Below, in pieces: positions 1 through 12,008 of a DNA stretch of 64,000 nucleotides. Numbering within the stretch: position 1 is the stretch's first letter; each line of letters opens with the position of its first letter. The notes under the pieces were generated by a model that made no database searches, had not been told where the DNA came from, and worked only from the letters and a program-made list of their open reading frames with translations. Origin of the DNA: Euglena gracilis (Eukaryota; Euglenida; Euglenophyceae; Euglenales); assembly GCA_039621445.1 (NCBI GenBank), contig CP154954.1:16138140-16202139 (forward strand), in the 5' to 3' direction. The translations under genes and the position numbers were made by a program.

Positions 1-255
1 ACTTCGGCAGACGGGAGGTTTCCCCCAGTCGGCGGAGGTGCTAAATCATCAATTTCAAAACGAAAAAAGTTGGTTTACCCAGTAAAAAAACACGGGGGTC
101 GAAAGTAATGGTACACATTTTGGTACAAGGGGCTTCAGCTGACGGGTGCGCCGCCCCGTCAAGTGATGGCAACACAACTGGACACAAAAGAATGCGCAGG
201 TGCGCAAAAAACCACCAAAAATGAAAAGTGCATTCCCAGCCGTCTAAGTTAGACA
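1..255. other. DNA left of the palindrome edge
   Basis: Homology between the two arms starts at about 256 (paired with about 53695). I see no gene, terminal repeat or tandem repeat in these 255 bases. They are simply the flank of the left arm. Confidence 0.5.
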
Positions 256-1419
256 CCACAATTACTGCATCACACTGCACCAGCGAAGGTGGTTGCCCCC
301 CCCCCCAGGCGCCCTGGACCCGATTGAACGTTAGGCCAGGGTACCAACCATGCGTAAAACAAGCCAAAACGCCCTAAAATTGGGCGCAAAGTTGCAAATT
401 AAGGCTGAAGTTTTAGGAAGGTCAAATTTGCATGTAAGGAGGAGGGGGGGGGCAAGCGCCCGGGGGGGGGAGCGCCTGGGGGGGGGGGGTACCAACACCC
501 AAGGATTTCCAGCCAAGCCATGCAAGGAACCTGTGGGGCGGGCGATCGAGTCTTGGCCCGCAGACGCGAGAGCCAAAGCTATTACACACGCAACGCAGAG
601 GACAAGCGACACGTGACTCGCAAAGCTTGCAGAGCTTCCGAGCTATAGAGGGTGGAAGCGTCATAGCTCCCAAGGAGCTATAAAAACAAGAGCGCGAAAA
701 ATTGGGGCCCTTGATTCATCAGATGGGAACGCCAACAGAATGGTCCCAGGGCTTGGCCTGCGCCTGCAACTGCCGGGCACTGCAGAACACAAGCCACAAA
801 TGTCACCGTGGGGGAAAGGAAGGGTAAAAAATGAGCGGGGACAGGGGGGTAGGACCCCCTGGAGGGTGTGCGAGTTGGACCCCCCTCCCCCTGAGCAAAA
901 AAATTGTAAAGCTCTTTGCACCAGAAAAAAAAAAACGGGCCTTGAAAAAGGCCCCAAAAAGCGCACTTTTTGAAAAAAAATTGGTCAAAACCTACGGCGA
1001 AAATTTCATTTTCCTGGCGAGAAGCGCCGGAAAATTGTTTTTGGTTCCTGGTGAGGGATTTTAGAATGATCCTGCACTTGTGCAGGACCATTGGAGATTT
1101 TGAACAAAATTATTTTTTTGCCTGTCCCACTAGATAATTCCTGTAGGACGTCCCACTAATTACTACCCCCACTTAAGGAAGCACATTTCACAGTGATTCC
1201 GAAAATGCACCCGAATTTTTTGGTTATCCCAACCCAACCCAACCCCACCCCCGCCCCCCCCCCCCCACTAAGGCTAGTGGGGGTGCCAATTCTTCCAGTA
1301 TATTTGCATTTGTGGTCCAAGATTGGGGTGTTTATTGGGAAAATGTTTCGTTGGGCCAACGGTGCCACTTTCGGTCATCTGGCCTCCCCTGGGGGGTGTA
1401 GAGCCCAAAAAGCAATCAG

Positions 1420-1689
1420 TTAATCTGTAATCACCCCTGGTAAGACAGTGAGGAATGGTATGACTTTGTTGGCATCAAGGTTGACATCAGGATCAAGCAG
1501 TTTCGTGACACCTTTTTTAAACCATCCACGACTTCTTCTTCGCAGCCACGGTGAAAGCCCAGGGACCTCGAGGAAAATCGAGCCTGGGGATGGCGTTGCT
1601 TGCAGGCTGTTGTCCTTTTGAAAACACCGTTGGATTGCTTCGGCACTGAAGGTTGCTTGACTGGAGGGGATATCTGCTAGTTGAGACAC
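1420..1689 (-). pseudogene. Unrecognised coding-like fragment, copy in block A
   Basis: The minus-strand frame contains stretches such as AIQRCFQKDNSLQATPSP and KKGVTKLLDPDVNLDANKV. The paired copy at 52180-52480 (+) keeps both stretches but in two different frames, so at least one copy is frameshifted. The composition looks like real protein, but I recognise no family and no start or splice sites can be fixed. It is most likely an exon remnant of a gene or transposon carried in the duplicated block. Confidence 0.3.
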
Positions 1690-1754
1690 CCACCCAATTG
1701 CTTTGAAGAAAATGTGCCGGATGCACAGTACCCCCAGGGTGGCGTTTGGCCACC

Positions 1755-1890
1755 CTCCTCCTCACATGCAAACTTGGCCCCTGTAGGGATGGCCTTTTGC
1801 ACATGGCCGCCAAAATTCTTCACATGCAAACTTGGCCCCCCTAAGGTTGGCCCCCTGGCCATACCTTCATGGCCTGGGCCAAGCGCCCGG
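1755..1890 (+). repeat. Dispersed CATGCAAACTTGGCCCC repeat
   Basis: This holds two copies of the motif CATGCAAACTTGGCCCC, each followed by CTAAGGTTGGCC-like sequence and ending in GGCCAAGCGCCC. Related copies lie at 52045-52175, 53495-53600, 56825-57000, 58475-58645 and 61785-62035. The copies outside the palindrome (56.8, 58.5 and 61.8 kb) show that this is a dispersed family and not only part of the arm duplication. No terminal repeats were found. Confidence 0.6.
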
Positions 1891-2032
1891 GTGGGACAGC
1901 AAGAAGAAAATTTGGCTAGACTGACCGATGGTCTTGTCAGCCATTTCATGCAAAGTCTGTGTTGATGTGGTCTCGATGCTGCCAAGGCCGCAAAAGCATC
2001 AAGTGTGTGTTGTGTGTGTGGGTGTGTGGTGT

Positions 2033-2175
<143 letters not shown>

Positions 2176-2212
2176 GGTTTACCACCGGTTCGTGCTAGGA
2201 AGTATGAAATCC

Positions 2213-2270
2213 GGTTCGTGATTGTTCGTGATTGTTCGTGATTGTTCGTGATTGTTCGTGATTGTTCGTG
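2213..2270 (+). repeat. 10-bp minisatellite ATTGTTCGTG
   Basis: Five perfect copies of ATTGTTCGTG at 2221-2270, preceded by a partial copy (GGTTCGTG) and a further TTCGTG at 2189. It lies close to the (GT)n tract. Confidence 0.95.
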
Positions 2271-2675
2271 CTTCCAAAAAACCCCCCGGTTTTACGTTTT
2301 CCTTGGCGAAATAGGTGATTCAATTTGGACTTTGGCTCCTTGTGCCTCTTTTAATCTAAATATTCACGTTAATGGGGAAAGAATTGTTTATCCATGGGGA
2401 AAGAAATTGTTTATCTACCCCCAATAAACAACTTGCTGACAATATGGCAAATCCAAAAATGGAGGACAAATCTCTATGACGACCCACAAGACGGTTCCTA
2501 GAGGCTGAAATTCGATTGCTGCCCCCCCCCCCGAGTCCAAAGAACACCAAAATGGCTAACATGTCGGTCCCAGGATGCAATATGTCGCTTTGCATATGTC
2601 TTCTCGGCCCAGTGCACTGAAATATGCACCTCTCACTTTCCATCACTCCACCAAACTGAAAAAGGTGACAACAGG

Positions 2676-2684
2676 GTGCGTGTG

Positions 2685-2780
<96 letters not shown>

Positions 2781-2803
2781 TGTGTGTGTGTGTGTGTGTG
2801 TGT
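2676..2803 (+). repeat. (TGCG)n then (TG)n compound microsatellite
   Basis: Roughly 100 bp of TGCG tetranucleotide followed by about 22 bp of TG. In the right arm the corresponding position holds short CA-rich tracts near 51857-51898. Confidence 0.97.
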
Positions 2804-3319
2804 CATGAATTTCACCGTTTTTGAATTTTTGATAAACAGGAACCTTTGAAGTCTTGAAGTCGTTCAAACATTGAACTTGTGTTCGGCTCCTGGGGATTTG
2901 AAAAAAAAACAGCCTTTTTGCAAGTCGCTTTAAAAATATGTGTGGTGTCGTTGCCAGGGAAACGGTGCCCCAGATCAGCCAGAGGGCAGCTGGTGGCGGA
3001 CGTGTATAGCAAATAGGCGAGGGCAAGGCTCCCCGTTCTACCGGTGCGGCATACGCAATGTGAAAAGACCTTTCGCTGGTGCAACCAGGGGCTCAGAGGC
3101 GCAAGGCTGAGTTGCCACAAATGATCGCACACGCACACACACATGCGCACACGTGTCAAGCCATAAATCACCCTGGTAGCTACTTTCAGGGTAAGCGAAT
3201 GGTGGCGGGGAGGGGGCAAGGTCTACAACAAGGTCTTCACGATTTCTAGCATTTTTGGAACCATGGAACTTGTATTTTTTTTAAAAAAAAGCCAAAATAA
3301 GGGAAAATGCAAGCTTCGG

Positions 3320-4030
3320 GGGTGAAGAGAAAATGCAAATTGCATAATTTATATCATTGACAGAATCCAGGTTGTGACAACTAGGCATCTTTTCAGAAAG
3401 CTTCACCCCGGAGTGCTTCCCATTAGCATTACCCACCCCAAATACTGGCACGGGGGGCACGGGAGGTCGAAAATGAACACCCCTTGCCTGACCATGGCGT
3501 GCCCGATAATGGCCATTCACAAGGGAGCATTGGCTGCAATGGCAATTTTCTTGGGAGTATCAATACCCAAACGAAAGCCCCCGAGGGGGTTTCCTGTCAT
3601 GGTGCACCATAGCCCAACACCCCCCCCTCCCCAAGGGTTGTTAAAGAAAACCTAATGGCAACACGAAACTCAAAACGAACAAGAACACGGAGGTAAATTG
3701 CAAGGAAACATTCGGAAAAGCGGCCGGGACAAATTGGATGGAAACGAAAAAAGCTGTTGCTTTTGTGCCTTGTGTGTGAATTTTTGGTTTTCTTTTTGGG
3801 GGAAAAATCAACCTGTTGCAGCTTGCAAATTTTCCTGGATAGCTTCAATTGCACAATAAAACTCTGTTTACTCGGACGATCTCGAGGATTTACTAGGATC
3901 AAATAATGAGAAACCCTGGGTGACGAAAGCCATGCCCAATTTTATCTGGGTATTTCTACTTTTTTTTACTTTTGAAAACATGCCCAGTTTTATCTGGGTG
4001 TTTCCCCCTTTTTATATTTTAACCAGACTT
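3320..4030. other. Left-arm-specific insertion of about 0.7 kb
   Basis: The right arm joins the equivalents of 3313 and about 4035 directly (near 51320-51345). Left of the gap is AATGCAAGCTTCGGG and right of it CTGGAAAATATTCAGGG. Inside is an imperfect direct repeat of TTTTATCTGGGTGTTT-like sequence (about 3938-4010). I could not define terminal inverted repeats or a target duplication, so a right-arm deletion is equally possible. Confidence 0.5.
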
Positions 4031-4059
4031 CTCTGGAAAATATTCAGGGCCTCTTTCGG

Positions 4060-4420
4060 CCATTTTTTGATTGCTTTTGGCCACTATTAGCGCTTTGGCC
4101 ACTTTTGGTCCATTTTTTGGCCACTTTTTGCTTTGGCCACTTTTATCCCATTTTGGCCATTTTAGGGACAAATATGTAGATCCATTTTATGGATCAACCA
4201 TAAGCAGCCAAAAGTAGACAAAATCTGCCCAAAATGGCCAAAAAGCACCCAAAGGGCCAAATATATATAAAATCAGCCAAAAAAAAACGTCCAAAAATGT
4301 CCAAAAATGCCCCCAAAAATGGCCGAAAATGGGCCAAAAAAAAAAAGAACGACAAAGGCCAAAAATAGCCAAAAATGGACAAAAACGGCCAAAAGTGGCG
4401 AAAATGGCTTAAATTATCGA
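4060..4420. repeat. GGCCAAAA-rich degenerate tandem region
   Basis: Dozens of short TTTTGGCCA / TGGCCAAAA motifs. The orientation switches from TTTTGGCC to GGCCAAAA around 4160-4200, making a large imperfect hairpin. The same structure recurs inverted at about 50940-51310, and similar motifs recur at 53750-53880. No gene was seen. Confidence 0.7.
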
Positions 4421-4802
4421 ACGTTTTCGAAGAAATTATCGAAGAAAAAAATTCCGTTCATCACCCTGCCGCCGGCAACAGTACCCAAGCTTTGGGAGAT
4501 GCTGCATCATCAAACGTGCTTGGTCGGGAGGGATTCGCATTCAGAGGGGAGATATATGTGCCAAAGATCCAGCTGAACAATCATCTCTGGGGTTATGACA
4601 GTCCCCTTTCTGTCAAAACAACGTTCCAGACACCAAAAATTTCAAGTCTGGACGATTGATGGGTGGGTATCCTCCTTTTCATCACTCTTAAGCTTTTCAG
4701 AAAGCCAGAAGATCTGCCGCCACAGAGTGTGGGCCGAGAGGTGCCTTGGGCTGGTCATTCCAGTGTGGTGGAACAGCTACACAAAGCCACCTGGCATCCA
4801 GA

Positions 4803-4852
4803 ACACACGCACGCACGCACGCACGCACGTACGCACGCACGCACGCACGCAC
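4803..4852 (+). repeat. (ACGC)n microsatellite
   Basis: About twelve ACGC units with one GTACGC interruption. The inverted partner (GTGC)n lies at about 50521-50550, and a second right-arm copy at about 46655-46682 marks the end of the right-arm tandem duplication. Confidence 0.95.
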
Positions 4853-5208
4853 TAATACACACCAGCTCAGGGAGCAACCTGCAGTGTGCACATGCTGCTC
4901 GTCCGGGCTGCACAGGTGTCCGCTGCCCCAATCCTGTGCATTATCCATTATATCTCAAATTATGGGCTATTTATACACTGATTTGTTTATTTGAAATATA
5001 CTGGTAATTTTTATTCAGCTTGAGTTCTCGTATGTGAAAAAAAGAGCAGATATGGAAATATAAACACCTGAATAGCCAAGCCTGCACTTAAGGGCCCCCA
5101 GAGGGTGGGTCGAACTGAATTGGCACTAGCTGGCTCGCTGGAAACAAAAATACTTCAGAGTCGCAGCAGGCTGCAAAAAAAAGTGTTCCCGGTGGTCGCA
5201 AGGAAAAT

Positions 5209-5224
5209 ATTGTTGTTGTTTTTT

Positions 5225-5265
<41 letters not shown>

Positions 5266-5369
5266 GGTGTTGTTCGTGTTGTTGTTGTTGTTGTTGTGGT
5301 GGTTGTTTTTTGTTGTTGTGTTGTTTGTTTTTGTGGTGTTTTGTTGTGGTATTGTTGTTGTTGTTGTTG

Positions 5370-5435
<66 letters not shown>

Positions 5436-6489
5436 GTTCTGTTTTTGTTGTTGTTTTTTTGTTTTGTGTTGTTGTTGTTTTGTTGTTATTGTTTTGTGGT
5501 GTTGGTGGTGGTTTGTGGTGGTGGTTGGTTGGTGGGTGGTTGTTGTTGGGGTGGTGGTGTGGTGATGGTGGTGTGTGGTGGTGGTGGTGGTGTGTGTGGT
5601 GGTGGTGTGTGTGGTGGTGGTGTGTGTGGGGGTGGTGGTTTGGTGGTGGTGGTTTGGTGGTGGTGGTTTGGTCGTGGTGGTTGGGTGGGGGTGGTGTGGG
5701 GGTGGTTGTGGTGGGGGTGGGGGTTGGTGTGGGTGGTTTGGTGGTGGTGGTGGTTGTGGTGGTGTGGTGGTGGTGTTGTGGTGGTGGTGGTGTGGTGGTG
5801 GTGGTGGTGGTGGTGGTGGTGGTGGTGGTGGTGGTGGTGGTGGTTGTGGTGATGATGGGGGTGGTGGTCGTTGTGGTGGTGGTGGTGGTTTGGTGGTGGT
5901 GGTGGTGTGGTGGTGGTGGTGGTGGTTTGGTGGTGGTGGTGGTGGTGGTGGTGGTGGTGGTGGTTTGGTGGTGGTGGTTTGGTGGTGGTGGTGTGGTGGT
6001 GGTGGTGGTGGTGGTGTGTGTGGTGGTGGTTGGGGGTGGTGTGTGGGGTTGTGGTGTGTGTGGTGGTGGTGTGTGTGGTGGTGGTGTGTGTGGTGGTGGT
6101 GTGGTGTGTTTGGTGGTGTGTTGGTGTTGTTGTTGTTGTTGTGTTTGTTGTTGTTGTTGTTGTCCTGGTTGTTGTTGTTGTTGTTTGTTGTTGTTGTTGT
6201 GTTTGTTGTTGTTGTTGTTTTGCCTGTTGTTGTTGCCATACTTATTATTGTTGTTGTTGTTGTTATTGTTATTGTTGGTGGTGGTGGTGGTGGTGGTGGT
6301 GGTGGTGGTGGTGGTGGTGGTGGTGGTGGTGGTGGTGGTGGTGGTGGTGGTGGTGGTGGTGGTGGTGGTGGTGGTGGTGGTGGTGGTGGTGGTGGTGGTG
6401 GTGGTGGTGGTGGTGGTGGTGGTGGTGGTGGTGGTGGTGGTGGTGGTGGTGGTGGTGGTGGTGGTGGTGTTGCTGTTGTTGTTGTGTTC
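5209..6489 (+). repeat. Giant compound (TTG)n/(GTG)n microsatellite
   Basis: About 1.28 kb built almost only of G and T trinucleotides. It has TTG-rich ends, a long irregular GTG/GTTTG middle, and a nearly pure (GGT)n of about 193 bp at 6276-6468. Because it lacks most stop triplets, frames of up to about 500 codons are open on both strands, giving poly-Val, poly-Gly, poly-Trp or poly-Pro. None is a credible gene. The flanks match the right-arm CAG/CAA/GAT tracts at 45838-46251 and 49648-50126, so this is the left-arm allele of the same locus, about 2.5-3 times longer. Confidence 0.97.
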
Positions 6490-6613
6490 TGATTGTGCAA
6501 AAAAATGTATGGTGTTGCATAATGAATCATGCTATGTGTACGTTTGGGGGGGGTCGTGCTGAGTGAACACCCTGCTGAAGGCGGGGTTCTCATCTACTTT
6601 TTACCTATTTTCT

Positions 6614-7198
6614 GAAAAAGTTTGACCCCAAATATTGACCAAAAAGTGGGTCTGCCAGACCCCCTTCGCCGGGGTGGGGTGGGGTGGGGGAGGGGAGACC
6701 CCCTGCCACCAGTCTTTAAGAAATCCCTGATAGAAAAAAAAAATGAGAGTCCCCTGGAATACACAAAGGGAAGCGTTATTTCGTGAGGGACGCATTCTGC
6801 TGTGCGGTTGGGGGCAATAGTTTTGTTTCCCTCTGCCATTTCACACCATGATCTCATCCGTTACTTCTCCCACGTTCTGCAGCAAAATTGGTTACCCAAG
6901 CCTCCTTGGAGCCTGCGCGGAGCCTCTGAGCCTGGTAACCTGTGCCTCTGCAGAGGCTCATCAAAAAAAAGAAAATATTCAACTTCAGAATCCCCAGACG
7001 ATCTGTTGAAATGCAAATGCATTTTTTGTGTAAATACCAGGAGAAAAAAGCTCCGAGGTTGAGCAGATATGCAAAATAAGAAAAGTATGGAAAATATGTA
7101 ACTTTCATCGGCAGAATGCCAAATTATTAAAAAAAATGCAAATTCCTTCCCTTTAATACTTTTTTTGATTTATGCCAGAATATTGCAAGTTGTGCAAC
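6614..7198. other. Left-arm-specific segment between microsatellite and block B
   Basis: In the right arm the sequence runs directly from ACCTATTTTCT to CTCTGTTTGCAATAAA (around 45690-45710 and 49500-49520). In the left arm about 585 bp intervene. The segment contains one GAGCCTC palindrome cluster (6896-6960), and its part from 6800 onward is also present at the start of unit 2. No terminal inverted repeat was found, so insertion and deletion cannot be told apart. Confidence 0.55.
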
Positions 7199-8169
7199 CT
7201 CTGTTTGTAATAAAGCTGGTTTGAAAACGTGCCTAAAAATGCGGGGATTGCAAATTATTTTACGACCTGGGGGGTCAGCACTTGGGGCGGGCCACAATTG
7301 CAGGCAGGGGGAAACGCAACATGGACCCTCAAAAAACGCGATGCAAATAAATGAAAAATAAACGTAAAAAAATGCAAAAAAAAAAACGATAATTGCATGT
7401 AAAAATTTTTGCAGAGCTCCGGAGCTACGGAGCTCCCCCCGAAATGCAAAACGCCTTCCCCCCCTGCACATTTGAAAACGAGGATTGGGTGGCCAACGTT
7501 GGGGCGCCTAACTTACATTCACTATTCTCGGGGGGTCATATCCAAAAATAGGGTCAAATTCAAATGGCCCCGGGCAAGATTGCACTTTGAGGTCAGAGAC
7601 GTATAGGGACGTCAAATTTGCAAATGCAAATAACCAATTGACAATTCTCCGGACAACCCTGTTTTTTTTTTGCGACAACCTTAGATGCAGAAAATGAAGA
7701 CCTTTTCTGTATTTAAATCCCTGCCCCAAATGCTTTCAACCGAATTCTTATTCACAATTAACACGTGAACGTCTCATAACTGGTTGTGCATGCCAAAATT
7801 TGGCAAACTCGACAGAAAAACTTCTGGAAATTTGTGAGATACACCAAAATTTTGCAACGTGAGTACGGGTGAGGGAGTCATGTCGCGCGTTCTTTAAAGA
7901 TCGGGGAGGGAAGTCCCCTGAAGCATCCACTCTCCCCCCTGGGGTTCAACATTCGAAAATACCTGGATCCCACCCAAATAAAAAATCAAGGGTGGACATT
8001 GGGGGGGGGGTAACCCAAACCCGAACCAACACCCAAATATAAATACCTATCTCCAACAACAACCCATAATAAGCAATAAATGTGCAAAATTGTGAATGTT
8101 TCAATCAGTTTTTTGGGAGGCAATCCGCCTGGAGGTGTACCTCGTCTTACCACATTCCGCACAAAAGGC

Positions 8170-8510
8170 CACTCAGTCAGCCTGCCTCACCACACTATCT
8201 GCCCAACGTCGAAGACGGCTGGCCAATGCCGTGCTGTCTTCATCGGTCAAACAAGAAGGCAGCACTTTGCAGGCCACAGGCAGCTGTAGCGGACACCAGG
8301 GAGGGGGAGGAGAGAGAGGTTTGGTTTTGGGGGTGCCACCGAGGGGAAGGTAATGTGGGGCCAGCCACGCCAACAAACCGTCGTCCCAGTTGCCCAGGCC
8401 AGGTGACTGGCATGGATTCACCCACCTCCCCCTTGAGAGGATGGGGTTTGGACTGACCCCCTGTAAAATGTCTGGACCAATCTTTTTTGGCACCTTGGCA
8501 GTATCCAAAA
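8170..8510 (-). pseudogene. Coding-like fragment B-1 (unrecognised), unit 1 copy
   Basis: The frame includes DTAKVPKKIGPDILQGVSPN, then PGLGNWDDGLLAWLAPHY and VACKVLPSCLTDEDS. Further copies are at about 16684-17031 (-), 44315-44660 (+) and 48126-48614 (+). The last has the longest open version (162 codons), continuing through KQWRYPGVFDVGQIVW. Copies differ by frameshifts after CLTDED. No known domain is recognised. It lies in the same orientation as fragments B-2 and B-3, suggesting remains of one multi-part gene. Confidence 0.35.
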
Positions 8511-9859
8511 AACATTCATGGATCTATTCAATGCGCTGATGTAAAACAATTTGGTGTCAAATGGCTTCTATTCAGAGGACAACAAAAAATTATAGCAATT
8601 CGGGTTATTGGTGTCCATCAGACTTTTTGGAGGAAACATTTTGTCAAAGAAAATTGCTGTGAAAAGCCAGTAGGGAGAATCTGTCCTGTTTGGTAGGATC
8701 TCTGGTTATCCTGTGGGATTTGATGCAGGTGATGGTGTCTGAGAAAGAATCCTGTTTGGGTCACTGGAACCTCCCCCCAGACTGAGGTGCACTCAGGGTC
8801 AATACAGTCCGGCCGGAAAGAGGTTTCAGACAATTCATTTCGGAGGGGGTCGATGTCCCCGAGGAGTTGCGGAGGTCCCCAGAAACAACCTCACATTGAT
8901 TTCCACAGACACTAGCAGCATCTGCCTGGTGGCGTGGACGATCGATCCACCTTCTCCTCTCCTCCAAAAAACTGACCTGCTGATTTTGCACAATTCTGAT
9001 GAGATGCTTTTGATCCCCCCCTTCAACTTTGCGACAGACACAAACCCAAGGTATCGCAAGGACCTACTGCTACCGATACTAATGTCTGACCTTGCTGCGG
9101 TGGCCTGACTACCGTGTCGACACAGTGGTCCCCTGTTTTATGTTGGTGTGAAATAACAAGTGTGGCCCACACTGTCCATCGGATGGGGAGAGGCCAAAGG
9201 CAAGTAAATCGCAGAAGGGAGCCAACATTGCTGCCCAGAATCCTCGGAAAGGGAAATTTCCCCTGCGAATTCGAGGAGTGGCTGGGGTTTTCAGCAAGAC
9301 CGGCTGTCTGGCACGGTGGACAGACCACGCGTGGCACAGGGCGGGGCGCTAATGGGTCAAAAAAAGAGCCAATGCTGGGGGGGGGGGGCAAGAGAGACAG
9401 AACCACATGGGTTGGCACAGTGGCAGCACAGGGTTGGCTTGCCTCATATTCATATGCAAAATTTGCAATTTGCCACCCCAGTGCCTGTGCATTGCCTTTC
9501 AGGGTTTCTCTGGTTTCCGTGCTGATCGAGGCCAAAATGTATCCGTGATTTTCCGTGATTTTCCGTGAATTTAAACTTTGAATTTGAACTTTAAAAAAAA
9601 GTCAAAAATCATATTCCATATCAAATCATATCCCTCTGCCTCATCCGTGAATATCCGTGAATTTTTGTGATTTCTGTAAAAATGGCCTCGCGCCATTTTT
9701 TCCGTGATCCTCCATGAATTTCATTTAATTTCCTTTTCAGGAAATGGAAGGATCCCTGTGCTTTTACGCCGTTGAAAAACGATTCTCTTCGTTTCACATC
9801 ATCACCAAAAGGAAAAATTACTTTTCCAATTACAAATAAAGCACAGCACCAGAAAACTT

Positions 9860-10295
9860 AAAAAAAGCATGGGGGTAGGTCGGTGCGAAAAAGAATTAGC
9901 TTCCTCCAAAAAAAACTGGTGACTTAATTCTGAGGACATTTGGAGGAATTGTTTCTGATTGAAGCAAGCAATGCTTCTGCTTGAGCAGCGTTCAGTGGTG
10001 GTCCTGCCCACCCCGGCATGCCAACTGTAGGGTGCATGCTGGTCCACCTGCATGGAGGCAAAAAAGAACAGCGCACGAACGTAGAAGTTGAACATCACAA
10101 ACATTTTTCATAATTGCTGAAGAGTTGGGGAAAGCCTTCAGAACGGGTGGCTGATGTTTCTTTGGGTGAACATCTGGAAAAGAATTTTGATTTTCGCCGA
10201 AATTCTGGTGACACCACTTTTCAGAATACATTGTTCAGAGTTTCATCAGAGAATACATCGTCCATTCATTACAATACATTGTCCAGAATCAAATA
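9860..10295 (-). pseudogene. Coding-like fragment B-2 (unrecognised), unit 1 copy
   Basis: The minus strand reads KWCHQNFGENQNSFPDVHPK, then FPNSSAIMKN, a hydrophobic FNFYVRALFFFASMQ, and GRTTTERCSSRSIACFNQK. Unit 1 has a frameshift after IMKN that unit 2 lacks. Four copies exist in the window: here, 18380-18780 (-), 42940-43335 (+) and 46740-47145 (+). No catalytic or binding motif is recognisable. The repeated open frame reflects recent duplication and is not proof of function. Confidence 0.4.
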
Positions 10296-10353
10296 TTTCA
10301 TATCCGAAGAATTAAAGCAGACAACAAAACACCATTACTTTCCCCGTCCAGCC

Positions 10354-10893
10354 TCACCCCTGTGAATGGAACCCGAAAGAACAAATCCAGGAAAACCAAG
10401 CGCTGTCTCCATTCCACAAGGGGACAGTTGGTGCAGCAAAAGTATTGAAACCACCGCGGGTGCCATTCACACAAGGTGGGGAATTTCGGACCAGGAAACA
10501 GCATTTTGCAATCCAGCGAAGCAACCCTGCCATCTTCTCTCTCTGCCTGTGGTGTGAGTTGACCGAGTCAAAATTGGCCAAGGGGCCAAACGGTGCGACT
10601 GTGTGTGTGGTGACTGCAGGCGAGAGGGCTGCGAAGTGCCCGCTAGGCGGGAACCCCACACCAGTTAATCCTAACCAGGCCACTGAAGCCTGGGTTTGGC
10701 TGCGCAGGGCAGGCTCCAGACCGTATGGCAGGGAGGTGCTTGACCCGGGTTTGGGGGGGGGGGTGGTGTTGGGTGCCGGGCAATCCGGACTGGGCCAATG
10801 AACCTGGAGCAGGGGTTTTTTTAAGACCGGGGGGAGGGGGTCCCCCCCACCCACCCACCCCCTGGCCCCCCCCCGGGGGGGTTCCGGAGCCAC
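10354..10893 (-). pseudogene. Coding-like fragment B-3 (unrecognised), unit 1 copy
   Basis: A 180-codon minus-strand frame with QASVAWLGLTGVGFPPSGHF and DSVNSHHRQREKMAGLLRWI-like stretches. The equivalent frame is broken in unit 2 by the insertion at 19497 and is present in the right arm at about 42391-42775 (+). Its N-terminal third lies over G/C runs and is unlikely to be coding. No family is recognised. Confidence 0.3.
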
Positions 10894-11444
10894 TCAAAAA
10901 TCGGGGAAAATTCCAAAAATAGCACCTTTTCAAAAAATGTATGAATGCTTGCACCTTAATATCGAGCCTGATAATAAATTTGGCTGGAGGAACATCTAGT
11001 TGTCCAGATTTTCAGCAGTCATTTTTCTGCCTCGCGTTAATGTCCTGACATTTTCGGTTCGAACGAAAACAATGGATAAAAAAAAATTCCCCAAAACAGA
11101 AACCACCACTTCAGCACAGGGGAGAGAACAATGGGATAAAAAAAATTCCTGCAGACAGAAGCCACCACTTCAGCATGAGAGAGGGTGACAAACGAGTCAG
11201 TCGCTCAGAGATTTAAAAAAATCATCACATCGGTCAGCCACCTCCCTCACATGAAAATAACCAGTTGGGAAAATACACCCCAGGGTGGGTCACCTCGCAG
11301 ACAGCCTGAGGAAGCCTCAGCAAGCTGGAAAGCGTTGGGAGAGGATCTCACGCCATCCTTTCCTGCCCCTTGGTTCCACCTTTACCCAGCCTCCCCACTC
11401 CGGAAACTGTCCCCAGACAAATCAAGGCCGATGTACGAGGCAGG

Positions 11445-12008
11445 TCAGCAAATACGGAGAGGGGGGGTGGGGCTGGGTGACAGGGAAAAAAAGTCAAAAA
11501 AAATTCGACCGCCGGCAGACAGAAAATCCGACAACGCAATTTTTCGCAAGTTTGAGATAAGCTTGAAAGCAATGTTCAGAGTTTTTTTCAACTCAGGAAT
11601 CTGCTTCTTCAAGAAAAAAGTGAAAATTTTCAAACAATCGTTGGGAGACAAGGTGCGGGGAGAGAGGAGGAGGTGCCCCCAATGAAGACAGGTTGGCGAA
11701 TATGGAGGGAAGAGAACAGGCTCCCTGGGGGGGGGGGTTCCAACCTCAGAGTTTTTCAAAGGAACTACATTGAATTTTGACCTCGACATGTTGGCCAGTA
11801 CCTGGGGACCTGGCAGTTTCGCTGGTGGGCTGCTGACAGGTTCTTGGTCATGACAGCTTACTGAGAGGGGGGTGACGGCCAATTCTTCGACCCATTTCTG
11901 GAAACACCTTTCTGCAACCAAGCTCCAAAACTTTGGAAATTCTGCATGATGCCCTCCAACTTTACACCTTCCACCCAGAATGGGTTGGTAAAAAAACCTC
12001 ACGGACAT
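11445..12008 (-). pseudogene. Coding-like fragment B-4 (unrecognised), unit 1 copy
   Basis: The minus-strand frame contains AEFPKFWSLVAERCFQKWVE, ELAVTPLSVSCHDQEPVSSP and LANMSRSKFNVVPLKNSEVG. It recurs at 22176-22550 (-) and 41317-41604 (+) with scattered substitutions and different indels in the G-run that follows SEVG. The plus-strand frame over the same bases (11185-11685) is also open, but its composition is less protein-like. Function unknown. Confidence 0.35.

Noticed and set aside
2213-2270. CRISPR-like direct repeats
   Set aside because: The 10-bp repeats are contiguous with no spacers, and the context is eukaryotic.
5088-6593. Open frames of about 485-501 codons on both strands (poly-Leu/Val/Gly, and Pro/Thr/His/Asn runs)
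   Set aside because: They lie on a compound TTG/GTG/GGT microsatellite that simply lacks stop triplets. All six frames are open to some degree, and the right-arm equivalent encodes quite different homopolymers.
11185-11685. Plus-strand 166-codon frame in unit 1
   Set aside because: It overlaps fragment B-4 on the other strand, which has the more protein-like composition and matches the orientation of its neighbours. The plus frame is broken in unit 2.
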